A DNA stretch of 64,000 nucleotides from contig CAJUAO010000002.1 of the NCBI GenBank assembly GCA_910584685.1, positions 1 to 64,000 of the forward strand. Reading direction: 5' to 3'. Below are positions 9,503 to 17,829 of this stretch, piece by piece. The position numbers and the translations under genes are program-made. The notes beneath the pieces are model-generated. The model saw nothing but the letters and a program-made list of their open reading frames with translations, had not been told where the DNA came from and ran no database searches. The stretch is from an uncultured Lachnospiraceae bacterium. Its GTDB lineage: Bacteria > Bacillota > Clostridia > Lachnospirales > Lachnospiraceae. Positions within the stretch are counted from its first letter, which is position 1; every line of letters starts with the position of its first letter.

Positions 9503-9537
9503 CCGCCCAGCGTCGCAAACTTAGCGGTTATTTTTTA
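9497..9537 (+). terminator. Intrinsic terminator of the small peptide gene
   Basis: AAATAACCGC (9497-9506) pairs with GCGGTTATTT (9524-9533), followed by further T residues. The left arm overlaps the stop codon. Confidence 0.8.
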
Positions 9538-9681
9538 AACCAATATAATTGCGGACTAACCGTCTATCGGCAGTACCTTCTATATTGTTATATTACCATT
9601 TGTTTGCATATATGTCAACAACATAAAAATTTTAAGAGACAACAAGCTTTATTTTCCTTATTGATTTTTCTCATTGCTTCG

Positions 9682-11610
9682 TCAGGCCTGCCAGTCTATC
9701 TGCGCGTCATTTGCATGCTCATATATAAAGGCGCGTCTTGGAGGCACGTCATTACCCATAAGCATGCTTGTTACCTCCGACGCCATACGCGCGTCCTCTA
9801 TCTCCACCTGCTTTAATATACGTGTCTCGGGATTAAGGGTAGTCTCCCAAAGCTGTTCCGCATCCATCTCCCCAAGTCCCTTGTATCTTTGCAGTGTAAA
9901 GGAGCCTGTATGGGTTTTTCTGTACTGCTCAAGAGCCTTATCATCGTATAGATATCTGCCCTCTCCCTTTTTCGGAACAACCTTATATAACGGCGGAGTG
10001 GCAAGATATACATGTCCCTCATGTATAAGCTCAGGCATAAACCTGTAAAAAAAGGTAAGAAGCAGGGTGGCTATATGGGCTCCGTCCACGTCGGCATCTG
10101 TCATTATAATAATCTTATTATAGCGTAGCCTGCTTATATCAAAGTCATTTCCGTAGCCCTCCATAAAACCGCAGTTAAACGCATTAATCATTGTCTTTAT
10201 CTCTGCGTTTGCAAGTACCTTGTCTATGCTTGCCTTTTCTACGTTAAGTATCTTTCCCCTTATAGGCATAATAGCCTGAGTTCTTCTGTTTCTTGCCATT
10301 TTGGCTGAGCCTCCCGCAGAGTCTCCCTCCACGATAAACACCTCGCACTCCTCAGGGTTTCTGCTCTCACAGTTTGCCAGCTTTCCGTTACTGTCTATTG
10401 AAAACTTAGGCTTTGAAAGAAGATTCGTTCTTGCCTTTTCCTCTGCCTTTCTTATTTTTGCAGATTTCTCCGCGCATGCTATAACCTGCTTTAAGGTTTC
10501 AAGATTTTTGTCAAAATAAAGCTGCAGCTCCTCCCCTGTAGTTTCAGACGCCACTCTTCCTGCGTCGGGATTGTCAAGCTTTGTCTTTGTCTGGCCTTCA
10601 AATCTCGGCTCAGGATGCTTTACTGCTATAACTGCCGTCATTCCGTTTCTTACGTCAGTTCCCGTAAAGTTGCTGTCCTTTTCCTTTAATATGCCAAGCT
10701 CTCTTGCATACTGGTTTATAACCATAGTAAACTTTGTCTTAAAGCCTGTAAGGTGGGTGCCCCCCTCCTGAGTGTATATATTGTTGCAAAAGCCCAATAT
10801 ATTTTCCTGAAATTCATCGGTAAACTGGATAGCTGTCTCAATTTCTATCCCTTCCACGCTCCGTTTAAAATATATTACATCATGCAGAGCTTCCTTTCCA
10901 TGATTCAGGTCCTTTACATACGCCTTAATTCCTTCCTCCTCATGAAAAACCTCGCTTCCCTCCTCGCCAAATCTTTTATTTTCAAAGGTTATGGACAGCT
11001 CCGGATTTAAGTACGCCGTTTCATGGAGACGGCTGCCTATGGCGTCCGCCTTGAAATATGTCTTTTCAAATATTTCATTATCAGGATAAAAGGTAACGCT
11101 GGTGCCTGTATCTGTTTTCCTGCATGTCCCTATCTCCTTTAAGGGATACATTACCTTTCCTCTCTCATATCTCTGCCTGTACACCTTTCCGTCTGATTTT
11201 ATTGTAACCTCCAGCCACTGGGAAAGCGCGTTTACTACAGAAGCGCCTACGCCGTGAAGACCTCCTGAAATCTTATAGCCTCCGTCTCCAAACTTTCCTC
11301 CTGCATGAAGCACTGTAAATACTACCTCAACGGCAGGTATACCTGCCTTTTCGTTTATTCCTACGGGTATTCCCCTTCCGTCGTCAGTAACGGTCGCCGA
11401 GCCGTCCTTTTCAAGAATAACCTTTATATTTTTACAGTGGCCTGCCAAATGCTCATCTACGGAATTATCTACAATTTCATATATCAAATGATTTAAACCC
11501 TTTGTACCGACGCTTCCAATATACATTCCGGGACGTTTTCTTACAGCCTCCAGTCCCTCCAGTATGGATATGCTGTTTGCGTCATATGTGTTTGTAACCT
11601 TTGATGCCAT
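9682..11610 (-). CDS. parE: Type II DNA topoisomerase subunit B (topoisomerase IV ParE-like)
   Basis: A 642-residue ATPase and TOPRIM subunit. The GHKL motifs are EIVDNSVDEHLAG, TDDGRGIPVG and GGLHGVGASVVNALS. The TOPRIM domain shows EGDSAGGSAK and DADVDGAHI, followed by PLYK and QRYKGLGEMDAEQLWETT. Length is typical of gram-positive GyrB/ParE without the proteobacterial insert. The absence of dnaA, dnaN or recF nearby, together with the ParC-like partner downstream, favours topoisomerase IV, although GyrB and ParE are hard to separate by eye. The start follows GAGGAAGCAGAC. Confidence 0.85.
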   Translation of the reverse strand: MASKVTNTYDANSISILEGLEAVRKRPGMYIGSVGTKGLNHLIYEIVDNSVDEHLAGHCKNIKVILEKDGSATVTDDGRGIPVGINEKAGIPAVEVVFTVLHAGGKFGDGGYKISGGLHGVGASVVNALSQWLEVTIKSDGKVYRQRYERGKVMYPLKEIGTCRKTDTGTSVTFYPDNEIFEKTYFKADAIGSRLHETAYLNPELSITFENKRFGEEGSEVFHEEEGIKAYVKDLNHGKEALHDVIYFKRSVEGIEIETAIQFTDEFQENILGFCNNIYTQEGGTHLTGFKTKFTMVINQYARELGILKEKDSNFTGTDVRNGMTAVIAVKHPEPRFEGQTKTKLDNPDAGRVASETTGEELQLYFDKNLETLKQVIACAEKSAKIRKAEEKARTNLLSKPKFSIDSNGKLANCESRNPEECEVFIVEGDSAGGSAKMARNRRTQAIMPIRGKILNVEKASIDKVLANAEIKTMINAFNCGFMEGYGNDFDISRLRYNKIIIMTDADVDGAHIATLLLTFFYRFMPELIHEGHVYLATPPLYKVVPKKGEGRYLYDDKALEQYRKTHTGSFTLQRYKGLGEMDAEQLWETTLNPETRILKQVEIEDARMASEVTSMLMGNDVPPRRAFIYEHANDAQIDWQA

Positions 11611-11708
11611 GTCTGCTTCCTCACTTCTATATTTTAAACTGTATATTTTATTTTGCTTATATATTTATAGTTATATATTAATTGTATATGTTTATGGTTA
11701 TAAAAGCT

Positions 11709-12128
11709 TTAATACCTTATATACTGTATCATTCCCGGCCCTAAATCCTCTGTGGGCCTTCCTATAAATCCAAATTTCTCATAGAAATGCTCTCTGCCCT
11801 TTGCGCACATAAGACACATCATTATTTCCGTATCCGCATCCTTTATATCCGTAACAAACCCTATAAGTCTTTCCATGATAACCCTGCCCACGCCATGCTT
11901 TTGGTATTCAGGCTTAACCACTAAATCCTGGATATAGCATATTACTGCTCCGTCGCCTACTATTCTTCCCATGCCTACAGGCTCGTCGCCAATGTACGCC
12001 GTAAGTGTAAGAAGGCTGTTTTTAAGCGCCCTCTCTGCCTGACTTTCCTTTAAAAGCTTCCAGCCTACAGAAGCCCTAAGACTGAGATACGTTTCAAGGT
12101 CAAGGCTGTTTTCCGATAATGTAACCAC
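11709..12128 (-). CDS. GNAT-family N-acetyltransferase
   Basis: A 139-residue single-domain GNAT enzyme, cytosolic, transferring an acetyl group from acetyl-CoA to an amine. The acetyl-CoA motif is VVKPEYQKHGVGRVIMERLI (the Q/RxxGxG/A type) and motif B is FYEKFGFIGRP. The start is GTG, preceded by GAAAGGA. The terminal PGMIQYIR matches the many uncharacterised short GNATs of Clostridia. Substrate unknown; the nearby genes do not suggest one. Confidence 0.85.
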   Translation of the reverse strand: MVTLSENSLDLETYLSLRASVGWKLLKESQAERALKNSLLTLTAYIGDEPVGMGRIVGDGAVICYIQDLVVKPEYQKHGVGRVIMERLIGFVTDIKDADTEIMMCLMCAKGREHFYEKFGFIGRPTEDLGPGMIQYIRY

Positions 12129-12289
12129 TTTTTCGTTTTCCTTTCAGGTTGTTTAAAACAATTTTTATATAATGTGAAAGTTCTCCATTTATGCTTTAAA
12201 CTTATATAAATTATTTTAATCTCAAGGATAAAGTATAAAATATTTTTTTTATTTTGTAAATGGGTTTGTCTTCTGATTCTTACTATATT

Positions 12290-12592
12290 TTATATTATAT
12301 CTGTATAATAAATTATTTCCTTATTTAGTTCCTTAGCAAATTCGATTTCACTTTTTGTGCTGCTTCCTATGTAATTATCCACATTTACAACTAAAATGGC
12401 ATCAGATAATTTTATTCTCTCCTTATGCATTTTATTGAGCATGGCAATTTCCTCATCTGTATAATCATCTATATCCTGTCTGGCAGGATATACAATGCTT
12501 AACATACAATTTCCCTGCAAATCCATTTTTTCCGTTATTTCAATTATTTCCTGCTTAAATCTCAGGCTGCCGCATACCGTTATTATTTTCAT
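12290..12592 (-). CDS. DUF4406 / nucleoside 2-deoxyribosyltransferase-like protein
   Basis: A 100-residue protein opening with MKIITVCGSLRFKQEI, with a nucleotide-binding-like loop and later SDAILVVNVDNYIGSSTKSEIEFAKELNKEI. This is the pattern of the DUF4406/deoxyribosyltransferase-like fold, where the S-x-S-E segment lines the ribose pocket. The start at 12592 follows GGAGATGAAAGC. A longer in-frame reading would pass through the hairpin repeat at 12617-12663 and is not credible. A role in nucleotide salvage fits the neighbouring cytidine deaminase, but enzymatic activity is unproven. Confidence 0.7.
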   Translation of the reverse strand: MKIITVCGSLRFKQEIIEITEKMDLQGNCMLSIVYPARQDIDDYTDEEIAMLNKMHKERIKLSDAILVVNVDNYIGSSTKSEIEFAKELNKEIIYYTDII

Positions 12593-12612
12593 GCTTTCAT
12601 CTCCATTCTTAC

Positions 12613-12640
12613 AAAAAAGTGCCGCACGGCAGCGGCACTT
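12613..12640 (-). terminator. Terminator-like hairpin upstream of the DUF4406-like gene
   Basis: On the minus strand AAGTGCCGC pairs with GCGGCACTT around six bases and is followed by six T residues. It should end transcripts coming from the cytidine deaminase gene and is also half of the repeat unit at 12617-12663. Confidence 0.7.
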
Positions 12641-12663
12641 ATAAATTTGGCTTTGCCAAATTT
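12617..12663 (+). repeat. Two-hairpin dispersed repeat, unit 1
   Basis: The hairpin arms AAGTGCCGC and GCGGCACTT (12617-12640) are followed by AT and then the palindrome AAATTTGGC-TTT-GCCAAATTT (12643-12663). The same order, stem hairpin then two bases then an A/T-ended palindrome, recurs at 12715-12774, 47191-47237 and 57410-57456. Confidence 0.7.
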
Positions 12664-12714
12664 TTTGTTGCCAGCCACTATGCTTTCGCTTTAGTAATTT
12701 CCAAATAAACATAA

Positions 12715-12774
12715 GAGTGCCGAGAGTTTTAACTCTTTTGGCAACGGCACTTATAAATTTAGTTTGCCGAATTT
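12715..12774 (+). repeat. Two-hairpin dispersed repeat, unit 2
   Basis: AGTGCCG (12716-12722) and CGGCACT (12745-12751) enclose an inner AGAGTT/AACTCT stem. This is followed by AT and the degenerate palindrome AAATTTAGTTTGCCGAATTT (12755-12774). It is in the same orientation as unit 1, with about 50 bases between them, and lies directly after the end of the cytidine deaminase gene. Confidence 0.65.
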
Positions 12775-12775
12775 A

Positions 12776-13150
12776 TCACAGCTTAAATCTATAGGGCATA
12801 AGCTCCCCAAAGGTATACTTTTCTATCTTTCCGTCACATTCCAGTATAACTTCCGTATCTACTTTGCAAAACTCGCTCATTACCTGTCTGCACATTCCGC
12901 ATGGATAGGGCATTGCGCCCTCTGCCGTCACGACAATTTTTGTTATTCTTTCAGCTCCCTCGCTTACTGCTTTAAATATGGCTGTACGCTCTGCGCACAT
13001 AGCTGCCCCGTAAGAGCCGTTTTCTATATTACAGCCTGTGTATATTTTCCCATTTTCATCCTCTACCGCCGCGCCTACCAAATAACGTGAATATGGCGCA
13101 TATGCATGCTTTCTCGCTTCCTTCGCCTTTATTATAAGACTTTCTTCCAT
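12776..13150 (-). CDS. cdd: Cytidine deaminase
   Basis: A 124-residue homotetrameric-type enzyme that deaminates cytidine and deoxycytidine to uridine forms in pyrimidine salvage. The zinc and catalytic motif is CAERTAIFKA (C and E), with the second zinc site PCGMCRQ. The substrate loop is NIENGSYGAAMC, and the N-terminal APYSRYLVGAAVE is typical. The CAE form (Cys in place of His) is the one found in Gram-positive tetrameric enzymes. It is followed at once by hairpin repeats that probably end its transcript. Confidence 0.95.
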   Translation of the reverse strand: MEESLIIKAKEARKHAYAPYSRYLVGAAVEDENGKIYTGCNIENGSYGAAMCAERTAIFKAVSEGAERITKIVVTAEGAMPYPCGMCRQVMSEFCKVDTEVILECDGKIEKYTFGELMPYRFKL

Positions 13151-13221
13151 AAATAATTCTCCCTGCTTTAAAAATGTAACGTCTTCATACGGCGCCTAAA
13201 TAACAAAATCCCCTAATCATA

Positions 13222-13265
13222 TAAAAAAACTGCTGCAATAAGAATAATTCTTAATACAGCAGCCT
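13222..13265 (-). terminator. Terminator after the charged-protein gene
   Basis: CTGCTG near 13230 pairs with CAGCAG near 13257, within a stem that extends through AAGAAT/ATTCTT. On the minus strand it is followed by seven T residues; on the plus strand by CCTTTTTG, so it may act in both directions. Confidence 0.75.
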
Positions 13266-13277
13266 TTTTGTTTTAAC

Positions 13278-13757
13278 TTATCTAAAGTACATATCTAAAT
13301 CGTCGTCATCATAAGAATCATTTTCATATTCTCTGGTCCAGTCTACATTTCCGCTTCTCTTAGGTCTGGTCTGATGCTTCACGGGCTTTTCCTTTTTCTC
13401 CTCCCGCTTCTTTTTCATAGCCTTCTTTTCCTTCTCAAGACGGTTTATAATATCCATCTTGTCCGGCTGCTGCTCCTTCGGCTTATCTGACTTTGTCTGC
13501 TTAGGACGCCTTACCGGCTTATCATCCTCGTCCTTATCCTTTCCAAATCCGGCATTTCTGTCAAAGCCTCTGTTATATCCTCCGTTCTTTGACTTCTTAA
13601 ATTTTCCTTTTTCTTCCCTGTTTTCTTTGCCTTCCTTGTTGTAGTTACCTTTTCCTTTGAAATTCTTAAAATCTTTCCTCTCGCTATGAGGTCTGTCTGA
13701 TTTAAATTTTGGTTTTTCATCTTTGCTCCGGCTGTTTCCGGTGTTAGTTGTAGCCAC
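13278..13757 (-). CDS. Highly charged low-complexity protein of unknown function
   Basis: A 159-residue protein made almost entirely of K, R, E, D, G and N, with short repeats such as RGFDRNAGFGKDKDEDDKP and EKEKKAMKKKREEKKEKP (a likely short helix). It ends in an acidic NDSYDDDDLDMYFR tail. There is no signal peptide or membrane segment, and most of it should be disordered. Its RGG-like basic/glycine stretches would suit RNA binding, but that is a guess. It has its own RBS (AGGAGGAATATTTAAG) and terminator, so it appears to be a stand-alone gene. Confidence 0.7.
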   Translation of the reverse strand: MATTNTGNSRSKDEKPKFKSDRPHSERKDFKNFKGKGNYNKEGKENREEKGKFKKSKNGGYNRGFDRNAGFGKDKDEDDKPVRRPKQTKSDKPKEQQPDKMDIINRLEKEKKAMKKKREEKKEKPVKHQTRPKRSGNVDWTREYENDSYDDDDLDMYFR

Positions 13758-13851
13758 TTAAATATTCCTCCTGCACGTATGCTAAAATATCAACAAAAAT
13801 AGTATATTTCCTTAAATGGCTAAAGTCAACTGTTTTTTTTAATTACAGAAA

Positions 13852-14250
13852 TTATTTCATCCATTTCGTTTTAAGCGATAACAAATCCCTATCTGCCCCT
13901 GTATCATACGACAACTCTATCTGTCTGTCATCTGATGGCCAATAATCCAATGCATTTGTATATCCCTCTAACATCACTATATATCCGGCTCTAATATATA
14001 AAATAAACCCTAATGCACCGTCTACTCCATTTAACTTCCCATCAACATCACCAATTTGAAATGTATTGTTATAATCATGTTCATTAATAACATATTCATT
14101 CACTTTGTAATTAATATAAAATCCTACTTCATTACTTTTCACGGAAACTATCTCTGATGCTTCATATTGCTTTCTTAATAAGATTAATATTTTATCATCT
14201 CCACTTAAAAGCATTTTCATTACTTTATCAGCCAATTTTTTATGTTCCAC
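13852..14250 (-). CDS. Candidate immunity protein for the upstream toxin-like protein
   Basis: A 132-residue soluble, acidic protein without signal peptide. I do not recognise its family. It starts 11 bases after the stop of the 1119-residue secreted protein, whose C-terminus looks like a polymorphic toxin. In such systems the next small gene normally encodes a cytosolic immunity protein that binds the toxin domain. Features seen are an N-terminal helix (KKLADKVMKMLLSGDD), a central beta-rich part with GKLNGVDGALGF and a C-terminal LSYDTGADRDLL. Both genes look AT-richer than their neighbours. The role is inference from position. Confidence 0.6.
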   Translation of the reverse strand: MEHKKLADKVMKMLLSGDDKILILLRKQYEASEIVSVKSNEVGFYINYKVNEYVINEHDYNNTFQIGDVDGKLNGVDGALGFILYIRAGYIVMLEGYTNALDYWPSDDRQIELSYDTGADRDLLSLKTKWMK

Positions 14251-14261
14251 GTTGACCCCTC

Positions 14262-17200
14262 CTATGGTATAAATGCCGTACCTATTCTTACAATATTATT
14301 TTCAACGTAACCTCTTACAGTAATGCTATATCCATTCACATTGACAATTATGTCTTTAAATGTTCCAATAATATTATTCCTCTCTATATATTCTTGCGTA
14401 GCGTTTAATAAACCATTATAAGCATTTACTTGATTCCCTCCATAAGAATCTAAAAACTTGTCTAAATTATGTTCTTTCTTTCCAAATATATGATGCAACT
14501 TATTTACATCAATTTTTTGAATTGAACTCTCTCCATCAGCCATATCCATCTGAAGCCAAGAAATAACACCATCAGGCAAATTCTGAATTCCTAAGTAACG
14601 ATACATTTGAAATCCCTGAATTACTCCAAAATTTTTCACATAGTATGTTAAACCCTGAATATTAGCAAGAATAACAGGAGTGACCTCAACCACAAGAACA
14701 ATTTCAATTACTAATGCTCCTGCCTGAACTACCGATGATAATACTGAATATACATCACATATATTATAAATTTTCCATGAAAAATTTATATCTGCTTCTG
14801 ATAATACAGTTCCCTTCCAAAAACCACTTTCTGTTCCCTTTGAAACTTCACTCCAATTTTCCCAAAACCATATTCCACTATGTCTATAATAGCGACTTTC
14901 CCTGTCAGCTATTTTCTGAAACACTGTCTCTCTTGCAGTTTCTGATAAATCATGCATATACAATTTTGAGCCTTCATTATCAATAATACCAATATAAATA
15001 AGTTCCTCTATCGTAAAATCCTGATTTGCATTATCAGTTACATTCTGTACAATTCTTCGAAACTCTTCCAAAGGAATTGGATTGTCAACATTTCCATCTA
15101 CCATTTGCATTAGATTGTCTAAATAATCAAATGATGTACAAGTTATTTTATTCCATTTCTTTCCTGTGTTAAATTTTACATAGTCATCATTTTCTTTTTC
15201 TACAACAATATCATATATTGTCGGCTGCAAATCATCAAAATCACTTAATGTATCTCCATCTGTATCTTTCTTTACAGGATTACTATAAAAAGACCATGTA
15301 TTAATCTCCTGTATTTTTCCCGTGTTTGGATTATAAGCACGTACCTTATAGCTTGATTTCAATTCAATAACATCTGGCACACCATCTTCATCTGTATCAA
15401 CAGTCTCATCTCCAATGGTGGGATCTTTATCTAAAGAAACAACAGAACCATTGGACAATCTTACCCAACATCCTTTATTTACTTGTTCTCCCATTTTACT
15501 AATTAATGGTGAAAGTGCTGATGCAAAATTCTGATTGATATTTGCACATATTCCATCTGTTTGATTTATAAGTTCTCTATAAACAGAATAATAATCAGGA
15601 ACAGTTACAACAGATGTAACTATTTCATTTTCAGAAAGCTTTTCTATCTCATCAGTAAGTGTTGCTCTTGATGATATGGAAGTACCATTCTTATAATCGG
15701 CATCTGTCAAAAGTATTATATACTTCTTAACACCTGTACGAAATTTCATGTTTCTCGCACAATATAGTGCATCTACTACAGATTCCGGTCCGTCTCCCCC
15801 TCCCTCAACACTTAATGATGATAATTTGGTTTTAAAGGAATCTACATTATTATACCAGTCATAGCTTTTTGTGGATCCAATTCCATCTTCATAAATATCC
15901 TTGTATTCTACTAAACCTAACCTAATATCAACCTTATTTTTTTCCAACTCTGATACAAATGTTTCTATGTTATTCCTAACATTACGTATTTCATCTCCCA
16001 TAGAGCCTGTTGTATCAACCACAAATACAACGTCAGCTTTTCCTGACTCCAGATTACTATTTTCATTTTCCCAATCAATATCAAAAAAATAAGCTGGTAC
16101 AAATACTACCATATATGTACTATAATGACTTACTTCTGCTGATATGTTATGATTTTCTATGTCATATGTTGTTTCCAGTAATTCAAGTGCATTTTTTTCT
16201 TCATTATACCATGCTATCGCAAGTTCTTCTATTGTATTCTTTTCTAAAATCTCATCGCTTATTTTAAACGTTAATTGACTTTTTTCAAATGTTAATTCTT
16301 CATCATGTATAAAATCAAATGCTGTTCCTACAAGACAATTAATATTCAATATTGTAGCATCATTCTCAATTGCGGCTGCGTATATTTTTTGACTATAATC
16401 ACCTTTTCCGGTTATTTCAATATTAGGTAATGTTCCAACTTCCTGCAACTCATATTTCTTAACAGTGTCAATTCTTACAATCTGTGTTACTGTTTCCTGA
16501 CTATCTTTAACTCCATTTCCATCTGTATCAGAATTTAAAGGATTTAGTCCACAGGCAGTTTCTGTTCCGTCACTCATTTCATCATCATCAGAATCATCTT
16601 TTATTGGGTTTGTCCCATAAATATAAATTTCTTCGTAATCACTTAATCCATCTTCATCTGTATCCTTTGAAAATGGATTTGTATCATACTCATATTCCTG
16701 TATCAGTGTAAGACCATCTTCATCATAATCATCAGACATATTAATATCATCAACTGATATCCCCTTCAATATCAAATACGGATATACTGCTCTTTCCAGA
16801 TATTCTTTTTCAATCTTCTCTTCCGGAAGCTTTGCTTGTTCTGTACTATTAACCTTAAATGAAAATAGCTTATAATTATATGGTGAATTTTTTGCAACAC
16901 CATCTATACCATTAAATCCAAAGAATATAGTTTGTCCTGCAGCTATGTTACTATTATATCCTGCATTTTTTACAACATAATGATTTCCTTCCCGTGTCTC
17001 TATCACACCATTCCAAATATTTGTAATTGTTCTGTCATAATAAAATTCCAGCGTCCAATCCTCTATGATTTTGTCTGTTTTATTTGTTATTGATATTGCT
17101 CCGGTAAAACCGCTTCCCCAGTCACTAGATAAATTGTATTCAACCGAATAATATTCTTTGCTATCTTCTGTATTTTGACCTAATATATTATATCCCTTTG

Positions 17201-17621
17201 GAAATCCTGTAAAGTTTCCGCTTCCATTAAATCCGAACTCAACAGTTCCACCGACATCAATATTTTGATTCCAACCAACATTTTTTATGATATATTGTTT
17301 ATTCTCATGGCTATATACTTCTGCATTCCAAATATTTGCGATTATATCATTAGAAGTATAGCTAAGATACCAGTTTTCTATCACACTTTCGCCTTTATTC
17401 TCAATTTTGATATTTGCATTATATCCGCCATTCCAATAGCTTTTAAGAGAGTAAGTTATTTTATAATTTTCTCCCTCATAAACAGACTGTGTTATTGTAC
17501 CATCCCAGCTGTTTTGTTCTAAACCACTTTTTTCAGTTGCAAAAGCACTAATATTCATTGTACTTACGTAAATTGTCATTATTAGTAGGAGTGCTAATAT
17601 TCGTTTTAACTTTCTTTTCAT
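14262..17621 (-). CDS. Secreted CBM2-TSP3-VWA protein with toxin-like C-terminal domain
   Basis: A 1119-residue exported protein. In order: signal peptide (1-28); two CBM2-like beta domains (about 35-150 and 157-255) with paired WNGGYNANIKIENKG and WGSGFTGAISITNKT motifs; acidic DxDxDG calcium repeats of the TSP3 type (about 298-375); a von Willebrand A domain (about 528-710) with MIDAS DTTGS (536-540), GGGDGPE and LLTDAD; more calcium repeats (742-800); a hydrophobic stretch (960-990); and a C-terminal domain (about 1038-1119) with HHIFGKKEHNL and the end VRIGTAFIP. That end resembles BECR-type RNase toxins of polymorphic toxin systems. The start follows AAAGGAGAAGAAC. CBM2 suggests carbohydrate or wall binding. 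Confidence 0.8.
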   Translation of the reverse strand: MKRKLKRILALLLIMTIYVSTMNISAFATEKSGLEQNSWDGTITQSVYEGENYKITYSLKSYWNGGYNANIKIENKGESVIENWYLSYTSNDIIANIWNAEVYSHENKQYIIKNVGWNQNIDVGGTVEFGFNGSGNFTGFPKGYNILGQNTEDSKEYYSVEYNLSSDWGSGFTGAISITNKTDKIIEDWTLEFYYDRTITNIWNGVIETREGNHYVVKNAGYNSNIAAGQTIFFGFNGIDGVAKNSPYNYKLFSFKVNSTEQAKLPEEKIEKEYLERAVYPYLILKGISVDDINMSDDYDEDGLTLIQEYEYDTNPFSKDTDEDGLSDYEEIYIYGTNPIKDDSDDDEMSDGTETACGLNPLNSDTDGNGVKDSQETVTQIVRIDTVKKYELQEVGTLPNIEITGKGDYSQKIYAAAIENDATILNINCLVGTAFDFIHDEELTFEKSQLTFKISDEILEKNTIEELAIAWYNEEKNALELLETTYDIENHNISAEVSHYSTYMVVFVPAYFFDIDWENENSNLESGKADVVFVVDTTGSMGDEIRNVRNNIETFVSELEKNKVDIRLGLVEYKDIYEDGIGSTKSYDWYNNVDSFKTKLSSLSVEGGGDGPESVVDALYCARNMKFRTGVKKYIILLTDADYKNGTSISSRATLTDEIEKLSENEIVTSVVTVPDYYSVYRELINQTDGICANINQNFASALSPLISKMGEQVNKGCWVRLSNGSVVSLDKDPTIGDETVDTDEDGVPDVIELKSSYKVRAYNPNTGKIQEINTWSFYSNPVKKDTDGDTLSDFDDLQPTIYDIVVEKENDDYVKFNTGKKWNKITCTSFDYLDNLMQMVDGNVDNPIPLEEFRRIVQNVTDNANQDFTIEELIYIGIIDNEGSKLYMHDLSETARETVFQKIADRESRYYRHSGIWFWENWSEVSKGTESGFWKGTVLSEADINFSWKIYNICDVYSVLSSVVQAGALVIEIVLVVEVTPVILANIQGLTYYVKNFGVIQGFQMYRYLGIQNLPDGVISWLQMDMADGESSIQKIDVNKLHHIFGKKEHNLDKFLDSYGGNQVNAYNGLLNATQEYIERNNIIGTFKDIIVNVNGYSITVRGYVENNIVRIGTAFIP

Positions 17622-17660
17622 TGTTCTTCTCCTTTTAATTATTGTTTTTTCCAAAAGACA

Positions 17661-17691
17661 AAAAAGGTTGCAATGAAAAATCATTGCAACC
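17661..17691 (-). terminator. Terminator of the chemoreceptor gene
   Basis: On the minus strand GGTTGCAATGA pairs with TCATTGCAACC around a short A/T loop and is followed by TTTTTT. It lies 140 bases after the chemoreceptor stop and just ahead of the CBM2-VWA gene. Confidence 0.8.
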
Positions 17692-17829
17692 GAACCATCA
17701 TTATAACAGAAATAAATTTACATCCTGTTACTTAGACTTCATGTTTTGCGTCCTTACGTTTCCATAAGTTTGCCTAATATAAAACATAAATTCATTCTAT
17801 AATAAAATCATATCATTTTCAACCATTTT

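Larger units (their letters stand above)
9301..9577. repeat. Inverted-repeat-bounded module containing a small peptide gene
   Basis: The left arm (9301-9330) starts GGTACTGCC and ends GGTTAGTCC. The right arm (9553-9577) starts GGACTAACC and ends GGCAGTACC, its reverse complement apart from an internal difference in length and sequence. The arms enclose the peptide gene, its leader hairpin and its terminator. No target-site duplication was recognised. It could be a small non-autonomous mobile element or a long-range RNA stem controlling the peptide. Confidence 0.6.

Noticed and set aside
9301..9577. A convergent Fst/par-type toxin-antitoxin RNA pair
   Set aside because: The flanking arms are inverted, not direct, so convergent RNAs would carry identical rather than complementary arms; no antisense promoter was assigned.
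12593..12712. An N-terminal extension of the DUF4406-like protein
   Set aside because: It would be translated through a terminator hairpin and repeat unit 1; the internal ATG at 12592 has a proper RBS and matches the family start.
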